Assembly (NCBI GenBank): GCA_022578965.1 | Contig: MU400608.1 | Coordinates: 82,755-146,754 of the forward strand | Length of the DNA: 64,000 nt | From: Xylaria sp. FL1777 | Lineage: Eukaryota; Ascomycota; Sordariomycetes; Xylariales; Xylariaceae | Direction: 5' to 3' | Part shown: positions 21,538 through 34,092 of the stretch, one piece after another | How the letters are laid out: every line of letters begins with the position of its first letter | Numbering within the stretch: position 1 is the first letter of the stretch | The notes under the pieces: generated by a model | The model's input: only the letters and a program-made list of their open reading frames with translations | What the model was told of the DNA's origin: nothing | The model's database searches: none | Translations under genes and position numbers: made by a program

Positions 21538-24500
21538 TTTATTTATAAAGCTTATTAAGTTATTTGCAAATTAACTAATAGTTGCAGTATTATTTGCAGA
21601 ATTAAGCGTATATATATAGCTATTAATTATAATTATTGCTTTAAAGGCAGCTTTTTTTTATTATTTTAAATTACTTTAAAAAATAAAAGAATTATACTAA
21701 ATTTAAGCACTAATTAATGGTTTTTTAAATTATGCTGTTTTTAAGTAAAAATATTTAGTTTAACTAAGTTTGCAAAAGCTTGCTAAAACTAAGCTTGCTA
21801 TTACGCTATTATTTAATTATTTAAACTTATATAGCTTAAGAAATTAAAAGAAAGCTTTAGTTACTTTAATTTTATAGCAATTTTAGAAAAGTTTTATAAC
21901 TTATTTAAGTTTTTTAATACTAGTAAAGCAAACATATTACTATAATTAAAGCAAAGAAATTTTGCTATTAAGCTAAAAAAAAACGTAGTTGTATTTTATT
22001 TTTTTATATATTTATTAGCTCAAAATAAGCTAAAAAAATTACAAAGATAGCTTAATAAAATGCTAAAAGTAAAAAAAATTAAAAAGTTTACTAGCTTTGC
22101 TAGCGCTTTAATTCTTTTTATACTTAAAAAAAATAGAAGTTTATGTTTATATATAAACTATAAAAAACTTAATTAAATTATATGCAAGAATTAATACATT
22201 TTACTACTTATTTTAAAGCTGCTTAATAGAATTTTAAAAGCTAAGATTTTTAGCAAAATTAACTTTAAGAACGCTTATTATTGCTTATATATTTAAGAAA
22301 AAAATAAGTAAAAAATAGCGTTTTATATACGCTATAGCTACTATAAATTTTTAGTTATGCTTATAGGTTTATTAAATGCTTTTGCTACTTTTTAAAGTTA
22401 TATATAAAAAGTACTTAATAATATAATAAATATATTTTATATTATATATTTTAATAATATGTTTATTTTTTTTTTAAATAAGAATTTTTATATAAAACAT
22501 GTTTAAAATATTATTAAAAGGTTATAAAAAGCAGAATTATATGCTAAGCTATTTAAGTGCTAATTTTATTAAAAGAAAATTAAATTTTTAAGTTATATTA
22601 TTTTTAGCTAAAAAATTAAAATAGACTTTTTATATATAGATATTATTTAGCAATAGCTTATATTAAATATTTGTTAAGCGCTATAATAATTTTTAAGGTT
22701 TTGTAATTTTTATTGCTGTTTTATAAACGGGTATTTTTATATTGCTGCGCTTTTGTTTAAGTATTTAAAAAAAAACATAATAGAAATAAAAAAAAGTTAA
22801 ATTTCCTTAAATAGTTTTAAAAAAAAGGCTTTTAAGAACTTTTAAGATATATTTAAGTAAGTTATTTTTTTTATATATTTTAACCTTAAAAAACAAATAT
22901 TGCTAAAGATTGATTTTTTTAAGGTAGCTTTTGCAGGAAATTTATTTTAGCAGAATAATTAAGGCATTTTTAAACTAGTTGCGTTTTATTTTTAAAAGTT
23001 ATTTAAAAAAAAAATGCGATATAATATATTTAACTAAGAAATACTTATAATAGTAAATTGTTTTAAGCACTAGTAGCATTATTTATAAAAAAGCAATTTA
23101 CTAGTTAAAATATTAACTAATTATGCTAACTTTTAAGCGTTTATAAAAATACTAAGGCTTAATAAAAAGCAAGCTTATTAATGTTTATTATTAGCTCTTT
23201 TTAATTTTATTATTAAATACTAAGTAAGCAAAAAAAACAAAGCTGATTTTTTTTTGCGCTGTTTTAATTATATAGCTATTTTACTTAGTAATATTAACAT
23301 TTTTTTAACGTTAAAAAGAAAAGTTGTAATAATATAACAAGTTAAAGTTTTTGATTTATATTTTAATGCTTAAGCTAAAGCTTTATACTTTAAAGCTATA
23401 CTTACTAAAAAAGCTTTTTTTATTTAAGCAGTTATACGTTTGCATATGCAAATAGCTATAAGCTTAAAGAAATTAAAAGATTTAAAGGCTTTTAAAGAGC
23501 TAAAAAACTTTATTTAAAAGGTTTAAAAAAAAGACCCTAAATGCTATACAATTATAAAGCAATTAAAAGCAAAAAAGCCTACGAATTTTTAATAGTTAAT
23601 AAAAAGATTTTTAGTTTGCTATAAAGACAAAATTTATATTTTTTTTAAAAAAGCTATACACTTTTAACTTATTGAGCTATATTATAATGATTTTTTAGCT
23701 AAATACTTTAGCTAAGGCTATACTTTAGAACTACTATAACGAAAGTTTTACTAAAGCAATATAAAACTAAATATTAAAAAATATATATAAAGCTATGCAA
23801 TTTGCTTTAAAACTAAGGCAAAATATTATTAAAAATACAATAAACTTAATGCTTTGCTAATACTTAGTAAATTTATACAAAAGCTATTTATAAACTTTAT
23901 TACAGGTTTACTAAAAACTTTCTATAAAGAAAAACTAGTTAATGCTATTTTTATTATTATAAATAAATTTATTAAGCTTATATACTTATTTTTAGTTAAT
24001 ACTACTATAACTTTAGTTAAGCTAGCAGTTTTATTTTATTATAAAATTAAATGTATTTATAGTAGCTTAAAAAGCATTATTTTTAATAAAAGCTTTGTTT
24101 TTATTAGCTAATTTTAGTTTAATTTATATTATTATTTAAAAGTTAAGCAAAGGCTTTTAGTAGCATTTTACTTTAAAACTAATAAACAAACAAAACAAAT
24201 AAACTAAGTAATTAAAAGCTATTTTAAGTACTTTATAAATAGTAAACAAACTAATTAGCCTTAATTTTTATTTTAAGCTTTTTTTGCTATAAATTTTGCT
24301 ATTAATTTTATAACTAAATGATTACTTTTTAAAGTTTTATATAATTATATGCTAGAATTTCGTTTGTTTATTAAAAATAACTTTATATTAAAAAAGATTT
24401 TAGCTATACAAAAACGTTTTAACAAGTTATAAACTATTAAAAATAAAATAACGAAATAATAGCAAATTATAACTAATAAATATATAAAACATTATAATAA

Positions 24501-24960
24501 TAAGCATAAACTTATAACTTTTAAAACTAAGAACTTAGTAATACTATTAATAAAAAATATTAAGTTTAAAAATAAAAAGTTAACGTTTAAGTTTATTAAA
24601 CTTTTCTGAATTTTTTTTACAGTTAGTTTATAGGTATATTATATTAGTTTTTTAAAATAATATAGCTGTTTTTATTCTGTTTTTTTAATTTAGCTGTTTA
24701 AGCTTTAAAAAACTAAACATAAGTATAGTTTATTTATGTTAAACTTTAAAAATAAGTTAAAAAAATAAAAAATTAAAAATATAGTAAGTAAAATAACTTA
24801 TAATAAAAAAGAATATTATTTTATTAAGTAAAAAAGCTAGCTAACTAAGTATAATTAGTAAGTATTTATTACTAATATTATAGCTTTTAAAGCAATTAAA
24901 AACTTTAAAAAGCGCTTAAGTTATAAAAAAAAAGTAAAGCTATTAAGCTAACAAAATAGT
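21538..24960 (+). pseudogene. pol region of element B: RT, RNase H, integrase, chromodomain
   Basis: One plus-strand frame carries recognisable Ty3/Gypsy pol with many stops. The RT catalytic box is YFNN at 22,447-22,458, from YxDD with both Asp changed to Asn. It is followed by GLYAKL-type and FLGYI-type RT motifs and by the FCNFY...F-I-x-GY thumb region at about 22,690-22,730. RNase H remnants follow to about 23,300. Integrase shows a zinc-binding part (LIELYYNDFLAKYFS, about 23,663-23,707, with a Cys pair after it). Its core, 23,854-24,111, has INFITGL (first Asp now Asn at 23,893) and SIIFNKSFVF (second Asp now Asn at 24,085). A chromodomain-like EYYFIK-stop-KS (Trp lost) is at 24,811-24,837. 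Copies A and B share this frame. It is clearly dead. Confidence 0.85.
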
Positions 24961-26928
24961 ACTAATTTATTATTAATTTAGCTATAAACTAAAGCTTAAA
25001 TATGTTATATATATTAACTAGTTATTTTTTTGTTTTTAATTACGTAATAAAAATTGTACTTATTGCTTTAGGTTTTAAAATACTTATACTTTATTAATAA
25101 GCTATACGTAAAAACGCTATAAATAAGTTATAATATTTTTATAGAAAAGCTTTAAAATATTAATTATTAAACTTTAAAATATCTTTATATTAAAAAAAGC
25201 TAACTAAATATTTTTATTTATGCTTATTAGTAATAATTAATATAGCTTTATGTATACTTTTTTTAAAAGAAATAAAAGCAGCTTTTTAAGCTGCATATTT
25301 ATAGTTTAAGATTTGCACTTTAAGTGTAGTTAAACAAGCATACTGCTAGCATTAAAAATAGTTTTAATTTTGTTAGAAAACTTTATAAAATTAGTTTAAA
25401 TAAAGCTATTTATAGTGCTTATATAAAAAGGCTTAATAGCTTAGCGAGCTAAAGATTTGCGTTTTATTATTAAGTGTTTATATTTAGCACAATATTTTTG
25501 TATTACTAATTATTAGCTAAATTTTATACGAAATAAAAACAAAACTACTTATTTTTATGTTGCTAACTTTGCTAATTAATTAGAACTAAGCTTTATAAGT
25601 TAATAAAAAACACAGAAATATTTTTAGGAAGCAAAACTATATAACTGCAAAGTTAATATAATAATTGTTTGAAGTTTTTTAAATAATAGCGCGATTTTTA
25701 TTTATAACAATTTTCTTATAGTTATTTTTTTAAAAAACAAAAAAATAAACAAACTAGTTTAATAACTTTTAAATGTATATTGCATTAAAATGTAATATAG
25801 TAAGCAGCTAACTTATTAATAAAATTAATTTAAAATAGATATAAATTAACTTATAAGCTTATATAAAATATAATTGTTTATATAGCTTATATAAGCTGTT
25901 ATTTTTGGGTTTTTAAATTTGCAAACTATATTTAAAGGCAAGCTATTTTTTAGCTAAAATGCTTTTTTAAAACGCCTAAAATAAAGCTAATATATTAATG
26001 AATTACTTAGAACTATTGCTTTTTTAATAGTTTTATATTTTTTGTTTTTAGCTTTAGTAGTTTGTTTATAAGGTTTACAAATAAAAGTTACTATAAAAAT
26101 AAGCTAACGTTTAGCTAGCGTAAGAACTTTAATATTTGCATTAAAATTAGACTTATTTTTTGCGTTATTTATATTAAAATCACGCAAAACAGCATTTAGA
26201 TTTTTATTTAGATTTATAAAGTTTAAATTATTTTTATTTTTATTTTTATTTTTTTTTTTTTAACTTATAGAAAGCTTAATAGTGTTTATATTTTTATTAA
26301 AATTAGAGCTGTTTTAAAAAAAAAGCGGACTGCTAGAACTTTTATTTTTATTATTAAAGTTATTAAACTTTTAGCAAAGAAGTTTATTAAAGTTTTGTTT
26401 TATAGTAGAATTAAACTTATTTTTAAATAAATTTGGGCATAAAGCAAGTTACGATAATTTTTTGCGTTTATATTTATAACTATAGCTTTAATTATAACTA
26501 CGTTTATATGTACTACTTTTAATTACTATAAGTTTAAGCAGCATAATTATAATGCAAATAATAATGAAAAAAAAAGCAGAAAAAATGTAAAATAAGTATA
26601 AAAATAGCAGTAGTAAAATGTATAGCTAAAACTAATTGTTTAGCAGCAGCTAAAGAAAAAAAAAAGAAAAAAAAAAGAAAAAAAGGAATATATAGCAATA
26701 GAAGTATAAGCGCAAAACTTGCTATAAATATAGCATAAAACAAACATAACTTAATACGTAAACATAAGCATAAGTATATAAGTACTTTAACTATTATATT
26801 ACATAAGCATTTTATTTAATATACTATATTTATGCTTAATTACTTTATACTATTTTATTTTACTACTTATACTTAAGATTAATTATTTTAATTAATTTTA
26901 TTTATATATAAGTTAGAAACAACTTAAT
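24961..26928 (-). pseudogene. Possible antisense reading frame between pol and 3' LTR
   Basis: About 2 kb separate the chromodomain from the 3' LTR of element B, far more than a usual 3' leader. On the minus strand, frames from roughly 26,750 down to 25,300 look like protein once stops are read as mutated Gln codons. A Gln-rich stretch at about 26,520-26,230 has nearly all its stops as TAA in place of CAA. Nearer the end, YCAKYKHLIIKRKSLAR (about 25,504-25,443) is followed by more protein-like sequence to about 25,320. I do not recognise the product. It may be an extra antisense gene of the element, or an older insertion in reverse orientation. The first 70 codons (26,743-26,534) are low complexity and weak. 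Confidence 0.4.
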
Positions 26929-26946
26929 TAAGAAAAAAGGAGTAGT
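26929..26946 (+). other. Polypurine tract of element B
   Basis: AAGAAAAAAGGAGTAG lies directly before the 3' LTR, the expected place for the primer of plus-strand DNA synthesis in an LTR retrotransposon. Confidence 0.65.
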
Positions 26947-27139
26947 TGTTATAACTAGGCTACTTAAGCACTTTAGCACATATTATAAGTTATATATATA
27001 TATGGGATATTTTTTTTATACTTATTTTATGGGAGTTTTTTTTTTTTTTTAAGCTTTAGTTTTATTAAATACCTACTATAAAACTAAAGATATATTGACT
27101 ATTATATTTAACTTTTAATGCTTTATATCTTCTATGACA
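26947..27139 (+). repeat. 3' LTR of element B
   Basis: Starts TGTTATAACTAGGC and ends CTATGACA, giving the usual TG...CA ends with a short inverted repeat. It is the best preserved of the three LTR copies. The TSD GTTTT follows at once. Confidence 0.85.
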
Positions 27140-28229
27140 GTTTTTTATTTATAAAGCTTATTAAATTATTTATAAATTAACTAATAATTATAGTATTATT
27201 TGCAGAATTAAACGTATATATATAGCTATTAATTATAATTATTGTTTTAAAAGCAGCTTTTTATTATTATTTTAAACTATTTTAAAAAATAAAAAAATTA
27301 TATTAAATTTAAGCATTAATTAATGGTTTTTTAAATTATATTGCTTTTAAATAAAAATATTTAGCTTAATTAAGTTTATAAAAGCTTATTAAAATTAAGC
27401 TTATTATTATATTATTATTTAATTATTTAAACTTATATAGCTTAAAAAGTTAAAAAAAAGCTTTAGTTATTTTAATTTTATAATAATTTTAAAAAAGTTT
27501 TATAATTTATTTAAGTTTTTTAATATTAGCAAAGCAAATATATTACTATAATTAAAGTAAAAAAACTTTGCTATTAAGCTAAAAAAAAACGTAATTATAT
27601 TTTATTTTTTTTATATATTTATTAGCTTAAAATAAGCTAAAAAAACTATAAAAATAGCTTAAAAAATGCTAAAAACAAAAAAAATTAAAAAGTTTATTAG
27701 TTTTGCTAGCGCTTTAATTTTTTTTATACTTAAAAAAAATAAAGGCTTATGTTTATATATAAACTATAAAAAACTTAATTAAATTATCCGCAAAAATTGC
27801 TATATTTTATTATTTATTTTAAAGCTATTTAATAAAATTTTAAAAGCTAAAATTTTTAATAAAATTAACTTTAAAAACGTTTATTATTATTTATATATTT
27901 AAAAAAAAAAAAAAAAAAAGTAACGTTTTATATATATTATAGCTATTATAAATTTTTAGTTATATTTATAAGTTTATTAAATACTTTTGTTACTTTTTAA
28001 AGTTATATATAAAAAGCATTTAATAATATAATAAATATATTTTATATTATATATTTTAATAATATGCTTATTTTTTTTTAAATAAAAATTTTTATATAAA
28101 ATATATTTAAAACATTATTAAAAAGCTATAAAAAGCAAAACTATATATTAAGCTATTTAAGTATTAATTTTATTAAAAAAAGATTAAATTTTTAAATTAT
28201 ATTATTTTTAGCTAAAAAATTAAAATAAA
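27140..28229 (+). pseudogene. pol of element A, part 1 (reverse transcriptase)
   Basis: This segment matches 21,538-22,627 of element B and continues element A after the insertion of B. The RT box is YFNN at 28,052-28,063. It breaks off at 28,229 in the 12-bp TSD of the inserted LINE and resumes at 33,381. It carries more C-to-T and G-to-A change than B. Confidence 0.8.
28218..28229 (+). repeat. 12-bp TSD of LINE copy 1, left
   Basis: AATTAAAATAAA, repeated exactly at 33,369-33,380. The uninterrupted site is visible in element B at about 22,615-22,626. Confidence 0.85.
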
Positions 28230-28369
28230 AAAGGACCCTTTTCAAAATTTTTACACTTAATTATAACTTTATAAGTTTAAGCTTAATTATTAAATAATTA
28301 AGATTACTAAAGTTAATATAGCAATTTTTATTTATTAAGTAAGTTATATTTTATTTACGGAGTGCAAAT

Positions 28370-29480
28370 ATAATAAAAAACGGAAAAATAATGTTAAATA
28401 ACTTATTTGTTAAAAATGCAACTAATATACTACTAAAACCTACTAGCAATATAACTATAACATAGCAGTGTTTTAATAAAAAACGCAAAGCTAATAAACT
28501 TCTTAGTATATAAAAAATAGTTAATAAAATTATAAAACTAGTACTATAGCTACTAACAGAAAAAAAGATAGCAAAAAGAATCTTTTTTTAAAAAAACGCA
28601 AAAAAAGCGCAAATAGCATATATATTAAAAAAAGCCTAAAAAAGCTAGCAAAGCATAAAGCTTAACAATAAAAATAACTTTAATATATTTATAACTTGCT
28701 ATAATTTAAATGCTACTATAAAAGCTAATTAAAAAAGCATTAAAAATACTATTTAAAAGCTTTTTTAATAAACTTTGTTAAACGTAAACATATTAAAATT
28801 TTAAGCATAAATAATAGCTTTATAGCTAGCTTGCAATAATAAAGCAATGCTATTTAAACAAAACAAAAAAATATTAATTAAGGTTAAAAAACAAAGTAAT
28901 AACCTTAAAAATAAAATATTAGCTAATATTATTAAAGCAGTAAATATAGCGTTTATAATTAGTAATATAATTATTATTAAAAAGCTATATAATAAAAACA
29001 TAATAATTACTTTTAAAAAAGTAGTACTTTAAAAAGCTAAAAAAAAAAAGTAAATTATAAAAGCTTTTAGAAAAAAGTTAAAAGTATAACAAAAAAAAGC
29101 AGCGCTAATAATAAAAAACATTTTAGCAAAATATATTAAAGTAATATACTTAAATAAGGATTTATTGCAGCTATTATGTAATAAATACCCTAAAGTTATA
29201 AAATGTAAAAAAATATTACTTAAAAACGCAAAAGTTAAATTTATAATAATATTACTATATATAAGTAGTATAATAGTAGCTAAAATAATATGCAATAATA
29301 GCTTTTTATAAAAAGCTTAGCTGTTTAATTATAAACTTTTTACTGCAAAGCTTAAAATTATATAATGCTTTAATTGTTATAAATATAAGCATATAGCTAA
29401 ATATTGCTACAAGAATTTAAAGTATAGCTATTGCTTAGCTTTAAAGCATTAAAAAAAAAAAAAAGCTGCTTAATAAAAAC
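28370..29480 (+). pseudogene. LINE copy 1, ORF1 (gag-like) with zinc knuckle
   Basis: The reading frame starts soon after the 5' end. Its clearest part is a CX2CX4HX4C zinc knuckle, CFNCYKYKHIAKYC at 29,366-29,407, followed by YSYCLALKH, which looks like the start of a second knuckle. ORF1 proteins of Tad1-like LINEs carry such knuckles near their C terminus and bind the element's RNA. Frames are broken by TAA stops. The partner copy has the same domain with His and the last Cys mutated. Confidence 0.7.
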
Positions 29481-32400
29481 GCAAAAAGCAAAGCAAAAAT
29501 ATATAAATTATAAAAAAGCATATATAGTATAAAATAAAGCTTACTAAAAAAAAGTTAAACAAAAAAACAAAGCAAAAATAGCATATATATTATAACTTAA
29601 AAGCTTTTAAAGTGTTAAAAAAGCATTAATAATAAGCAAAAAAGTAAACAAAAATAGTTTAAAAATGCTAATAATATTAGTATTTATATAGCTAAATAAA
29701 AAAAAGTTATTAATAAAAAAATAACAAACTAGCAATACAAGCAAAAATTTATTTTTATTAACTTAATAATATATAATATTGCTTTTTAAAACATTGCAAA
29801 ATTTAAAAATAATATAGCATATATATTACAAAATAATAGCTTTAATTACATAATAGTTTAAAAGCTAATAATTAATAAATATAGCAATAGATATTGCTTT
29901 AGTAGTAATAACTATTAGGTTATTTAGTTAAAAAGTAAAGCTGCGTTATATATAAATAAAAAAATTGCAATAAAAACGCTAGCAAAAAACGCTAATAAAA
30001 ACTAAGCAAAAATTATAATAAGCAATAATAATTTAGTAATAACTTTATAATTAATATATTTGCTAAATTAAAAAAAAACAATATAATGCAATTTAATTTA
30101 AAAAATATATAAAATAAATAAACTAAAAAAACGCTATATATTTATAAATAACTTTAATTTTTATTATTTACTATAAGACTTAAAAAGCAAAAAAAGCTAA
30201 AAAACAAATAAATTGCTTAAGTTTATTATATAATAAGATTTTATACTAGCTATTTTTTAAAAAAAAATAATTAAAATAAAGCATAAGTAAAAAAGCTTAA
30301 TAATAAACTTAATATAAATATTTAGTAATTTAGCTATTACTTACTAAAAAAACTTAAAATAGCTAAGTTTAAACTATAAAGCATTAAAAGTTATAATTAA
30401 TTTAAAAGTAGCTTTATAGAAATATTTAAAAAAAGCAAAAAAATAAAACTAGCTTAAATTAAACAAAAATAAAGCAGCTATAAAAGCAAAAGCTATTATT
30501 ATAAAAACATATATATTATATATATTTAGCAAGCTAAATAATATTTTTAAGCTTTTAATTTAGCAATTAATAAAAATAGCAAATAAAACAACGCTTAAAA
30601 AAACTATAAAAAAAAAACACTAAATATTACTTTAGTAGTTCTTAAAAATAGTTAAAATAAAAAAAAAAGCAAAACAAGCATATTGTAGATTTTAAAGCAA
30701 AAAAATTAAAGTAATATAGCAAGCTTTTAAAAAAAAAAAAAGCTTTTAACAATAAAATAAAAAAAACGCAAAAACGTAGCTAAAAATAAACATTTATAAA
30801 AGCATTTAAAAATTCTAAGTTATTATAAAGTTTAGTTAAATAAATAAAGTTTGTTTATAAGCTAGCTTTAAAAGTTATTATAATTTTACTGCTAAAATAA
30901 ATAAAAAGCAAACTGCTTTTTGCTAATACTTTTAAAAAAAAAACAGCTTTATTAGCAAAATGCTTTTTTTTTATATTATTAGTAAACTTATTTAATATAC
31001 TTAAAAAAAACCTAATTTATAATAGCTACTAAAAGTTTATAATTAATATTAATACAAAAAAAAAACATAATATTGCTAATATAAAAGTTAGTATTATAAA
31101 AAACGCTAAAGAATAACTTGCTATTTAATAGCTTTTTTAAAGCTTATAAACTTGCGTTAGCAAAAAAAATAGCAATATTATATATTGCTAGCTTTTTATT
31201 AAAATATTACTTAATGCAATTTAAGCAAACAAAAGTAATAATTATACTTAAACTTAAAAAGTTAAAAAAAACTAAAAAAACAGCTAAAAAATAACGCTTT
31301 ATTATGCTTATTTATATAGTAAAAAAAGTGCTAAAAAAAAGGCTATATTGCTATATAGCAAAAGTAACTAAATAAAAAGGTTTTTTGCTAAATAACTAAA
31401 TAAGCAATAAATAAAATAAATTAATAAACGCAGTTATTAAACTAGTATTAAAAACAGCAAAAAAAACAATTAGTAAAAAAAGCATAGCATTTTTACTATA
31501 GTTAAACATTATAAAAGCTTTTAATATTATTAATAAAAAAAAATAATATATATTTTATAATAAAAAAGCTTTTTTTTTTTTAAATAGTTATATAAGTAAA
31601 CTTTTTTATATTAAACTATATAGTATATTTTTGCTTTAATAAAGCAGTATTTTAGCTAATAGTGCTAAAAGCTAAAGTTTTTTAAAAGTTCTTGCTTTTA
31701 TTTCTTTTTTTTTTTTTATATATTTTAATACTTTATAATAATTTTGCTATATATTAAAAGCTAGTAATAATTAGTTTTGTTAATAATACTAACTTTATTA
31801 TAGCAAACTTAAATATAAAACAAAACTATAAAGCTTTAAAAATAGCATAAAAAACATATAAAAGCTAAATAAAATAACATAAAATAAAGTTTATACTACA
31901 AAAAAGCAAATTAATATACTTTTTTACTAATAAAATAGCACTTATATAAATAATATACTTTTTTAATGCAATAATATACTTAAAAAACAATATAAAGTTT
32001 TTAAAAATATAGTTTAATAAAAATATAAAATAAAAAAAATACTTAATAAAGCTTAAAAAAAAACTAAGCATTTAGTTATATGTAGTAATTAAGCTATAAA
32101 ACTTTATATAAAGTAATAGCATAATAAAAACAAAGCAAATATATGTTATAATAATATAAAGCACTTTAGTTTATAGCATAGTAATTTAGCATAAAAACTT
32201 TAAAAAAAATAAAGCAAACAGCATTGCTAATTTATTAGTAGTAACTTAAAATAAGTGCTTTAAACATAAAGCTAAAGCTTTTAAAATAATTAAAATAAAA
32301 CATTTAAAAACTAAAATAAAAATTCTTTTTATTAACTTATATTTTAGCAATAAAATAATAGCTTGCAAATATTATATAAAAAGCTTAATAGCTAAAAAGT

Positions 32401-33300
32401 TAATCTAAAAAGCAATAAAAAAAATTAAAACCTTTATTTAAAACATAAAAGCTTAAAAAACTAAAAACTAAACAAAAAGCAAGCTTATAAATAATAATAA
32501 AAGCATAGCTAAAAAAAATCTAACATTAGCTTTAAACTTTTAGCAAAAAAAGTAATCAAAAAAAAAAAACCTAAAATTCTACTAAAAAAAAATAAATAAG
32601 CAAATAAAGCTAAACTAAAATAAGCAATAGCTAGTTAATAATAGCTAAATAAAAGCTTAGTAAAAATAAAGCTTTTAAAAAGTATAGCAAATTATTAAAG
32701 CATAAAGCAGCTATAATAATGCAAATATGCACTAAAAAAATAAAGCTAAAAGTATTTCTGCATAAAAAAAAAGTTTTAAGCTTTTTTATGCCTTTTTATA
32801 AATATGCAAAAAAAAAAAAACCTTTTAATATATAATTTTACGTTATAACTTATTAAAAAACAAAAAAAAGCAACTATAAAAAAGCTTTGCAGCTAAACTA
32901 CTATAAACTAATAAAAACTTATAACTAGCTATAAAAAAGCTTAAAGCTATAAGTAATATTATAAAGTAGCTATTTATTATTAATAAAATAGCAATATATA
33001 ATAAAGCAGTTAAAATAAAAAGGAATAAAAAAAAAAAAAAGGCAAAAAATAGAAAAAAAACCAGTAAAAGAAATAAAAGCGCTTTTTTAAAAGTCCTAAA
33101 AACCAAAAAAAAAGCTTTTATATGCTTTTTAAAAAAGCAAAAGATTTAAAAGCTTTAAAAAAAGTTCTTTTGCTTTTTAACTATTATTTTCTGTTTAGCA
33201 AGCTAATTAATAAAAACTAGTTGTTATAAAGTAAAAAAACTTTAAAGCAGCAGTATAAACATTATTACATAAGGTTTTTATCTAGCTTTTTATACGGTTT
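29481..33300 (+). pseudogene. LINE copy 1, ORF2 region (endonuclease/RT expected)
   Basis: These 3.8 kb follow ORF1 and align with the second copy. By position and length they should hold the endonuclease and reverse transcriptase. A possible RT segment FIININ lies near 31,038-31,055 and corresponds to FIINVNI in copy 2, perhaps from an F-[VI]-D-D-V-N box, but this is a weak reading. Open stretches on the minus strand at 28,801-29,295, 31,865-32,071 and 32,843-33,106 are AT-driven shadows. Confidence 0.5.
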
Positions 33301-33368
33301 TACTTATAAGTATACAAGTAAAAAAACCACGCTATAAAGCAGCATAGCAGGTTATTAAGAATAATTAT

Positions 33369-33380
33369 AATTAAAATAAA
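33369..33380 (+). repeat. 12-bp TSD of LINE copy 1, right
   Basis: Second exact copy of AATTAAAATAAA, after which the pol of element A resumes with the sequence expected from element B. Confidence 0.85.
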
Positions 33381-34092
33381 CTTTTTATATATAAATATTA
33401 TTTAATAATAATTTATATTAAATATTTATTAAGCGCTATAATAATTTTTAAAGTTTTATGATTTTTATTGCTGTTTTATAAACAAGTATTTTTATATTAT
33501 TATGCTTTTGTTTAAATATTTAAAAAAAAACGTAATAAAAATAAAAAAAAGTTAAATTTTTTTAAATAGTTTTAAAAAAAAAGCTTTTAAAATTTTTTAA
33601 AATATATTTAAGCAAGCTATTTTTTTTATATATTTTAACCTTAAAAAACAAATATTGCTAAAAATTAATTTTTTTAAAATAGCTTTTATAAAAAATTTAT
33701 TTTAGCAAAAGAATTAAAGCATTTTTAAACTAATTACGTTTTATTTTTAAAAGCTATTTAAAAAAAAAAATAATATAATATGTTTAATTAAAAAATGCTT
33801 ATAATTATAAATTGCTTTAAATATTAATAGCATTATTTATAAAAAAGCAATTTATTAATTAAAATATTAATTAATTATATTAATTTTTAAGCATTTATAA
33901 AAACACTAAAACTTAATAAAAAGCAAGCTTATTAATATTTATTATTAGCTTTTTTTAATTTTATTATTAAATATTAAGCAAATAAAAAAAATAAACCTAA
34001 TTTTTTTTTATGCTGTTTTAATTATATAGCTATTTTGCTTAATAATATTAATATTTTTTTAATGTTAAAAAAAAAAGTTATAATAATATAAC
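33381..34092 (+). pseudogene. pol of element A, part 2 (RT thumb and RNase H)
   Basis: Matches about 22,627-23,341 of element B in order and strand, from just after the RT palm to the end of RNase H. It is interrupted at 34,092 by the hAT-type MITE. Confidence 0.8.
34085..34092 (+). repeat. 8-bp TSD of the MITE, left
   Basis: AATATAAC, repeated at 34,752-34,759. The empty site AATATAACAA is visible in element B near 23,333. Confidence 0.85.

Larger units (their letters stand above)
19281..27139 (+). mobile_element. Element B: complete Ty3/Gypsy chromovirus, 7.86 kb, RIP-mutated
   Basis: The element is bounded by LTRs of 192-193 bases that begin TGTTATAA and end in ATGACA or its mutated form, and by a 5-bp TSD. 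The internal order is gag, then reverse transcriptase, RNase H, integrase and a C-terminal chromodomain. This is the Ty3/Gypsy order, and the chromodomain places it among the chromoviruses. A purine-rich run precedes the 3' LTR. All frames are broken by stops, mostly TAA or TAG at Gln and Trp sites. It sits inside an older copy (A) of the same family. An unusual 2 kb between the chromodomain and the 3' LTR reads as protein on the opposite strand. Confidence 0.85.
28230..33368 (+). mobile_element. LINE (non-LTR retrotransposon) copy 1, 5.14 kb
   Basis: The element aligns over its whole length with 57,682-62,825. Both copies have 12-bp TSDs of unrelated sequence and no LTRs, and both end in a TAA/AAT-type tail (TTATTAAGAATAAT). 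These are hallmarks of target-primed insertion. An ORF1 with a CX2CX4HX4C knuckle lies about 1.1 kb from the left end, which fixes the orientation. The following 3.9 kb has the size expected for an ORF2 with endonuclease and reverse transcriptase, but its motifs are too mutated to read with certainty. The arrangement fits the Tad1-like LINEs of ascomycetes. It is inserted in the pol of element A. Confidence 0.8.
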
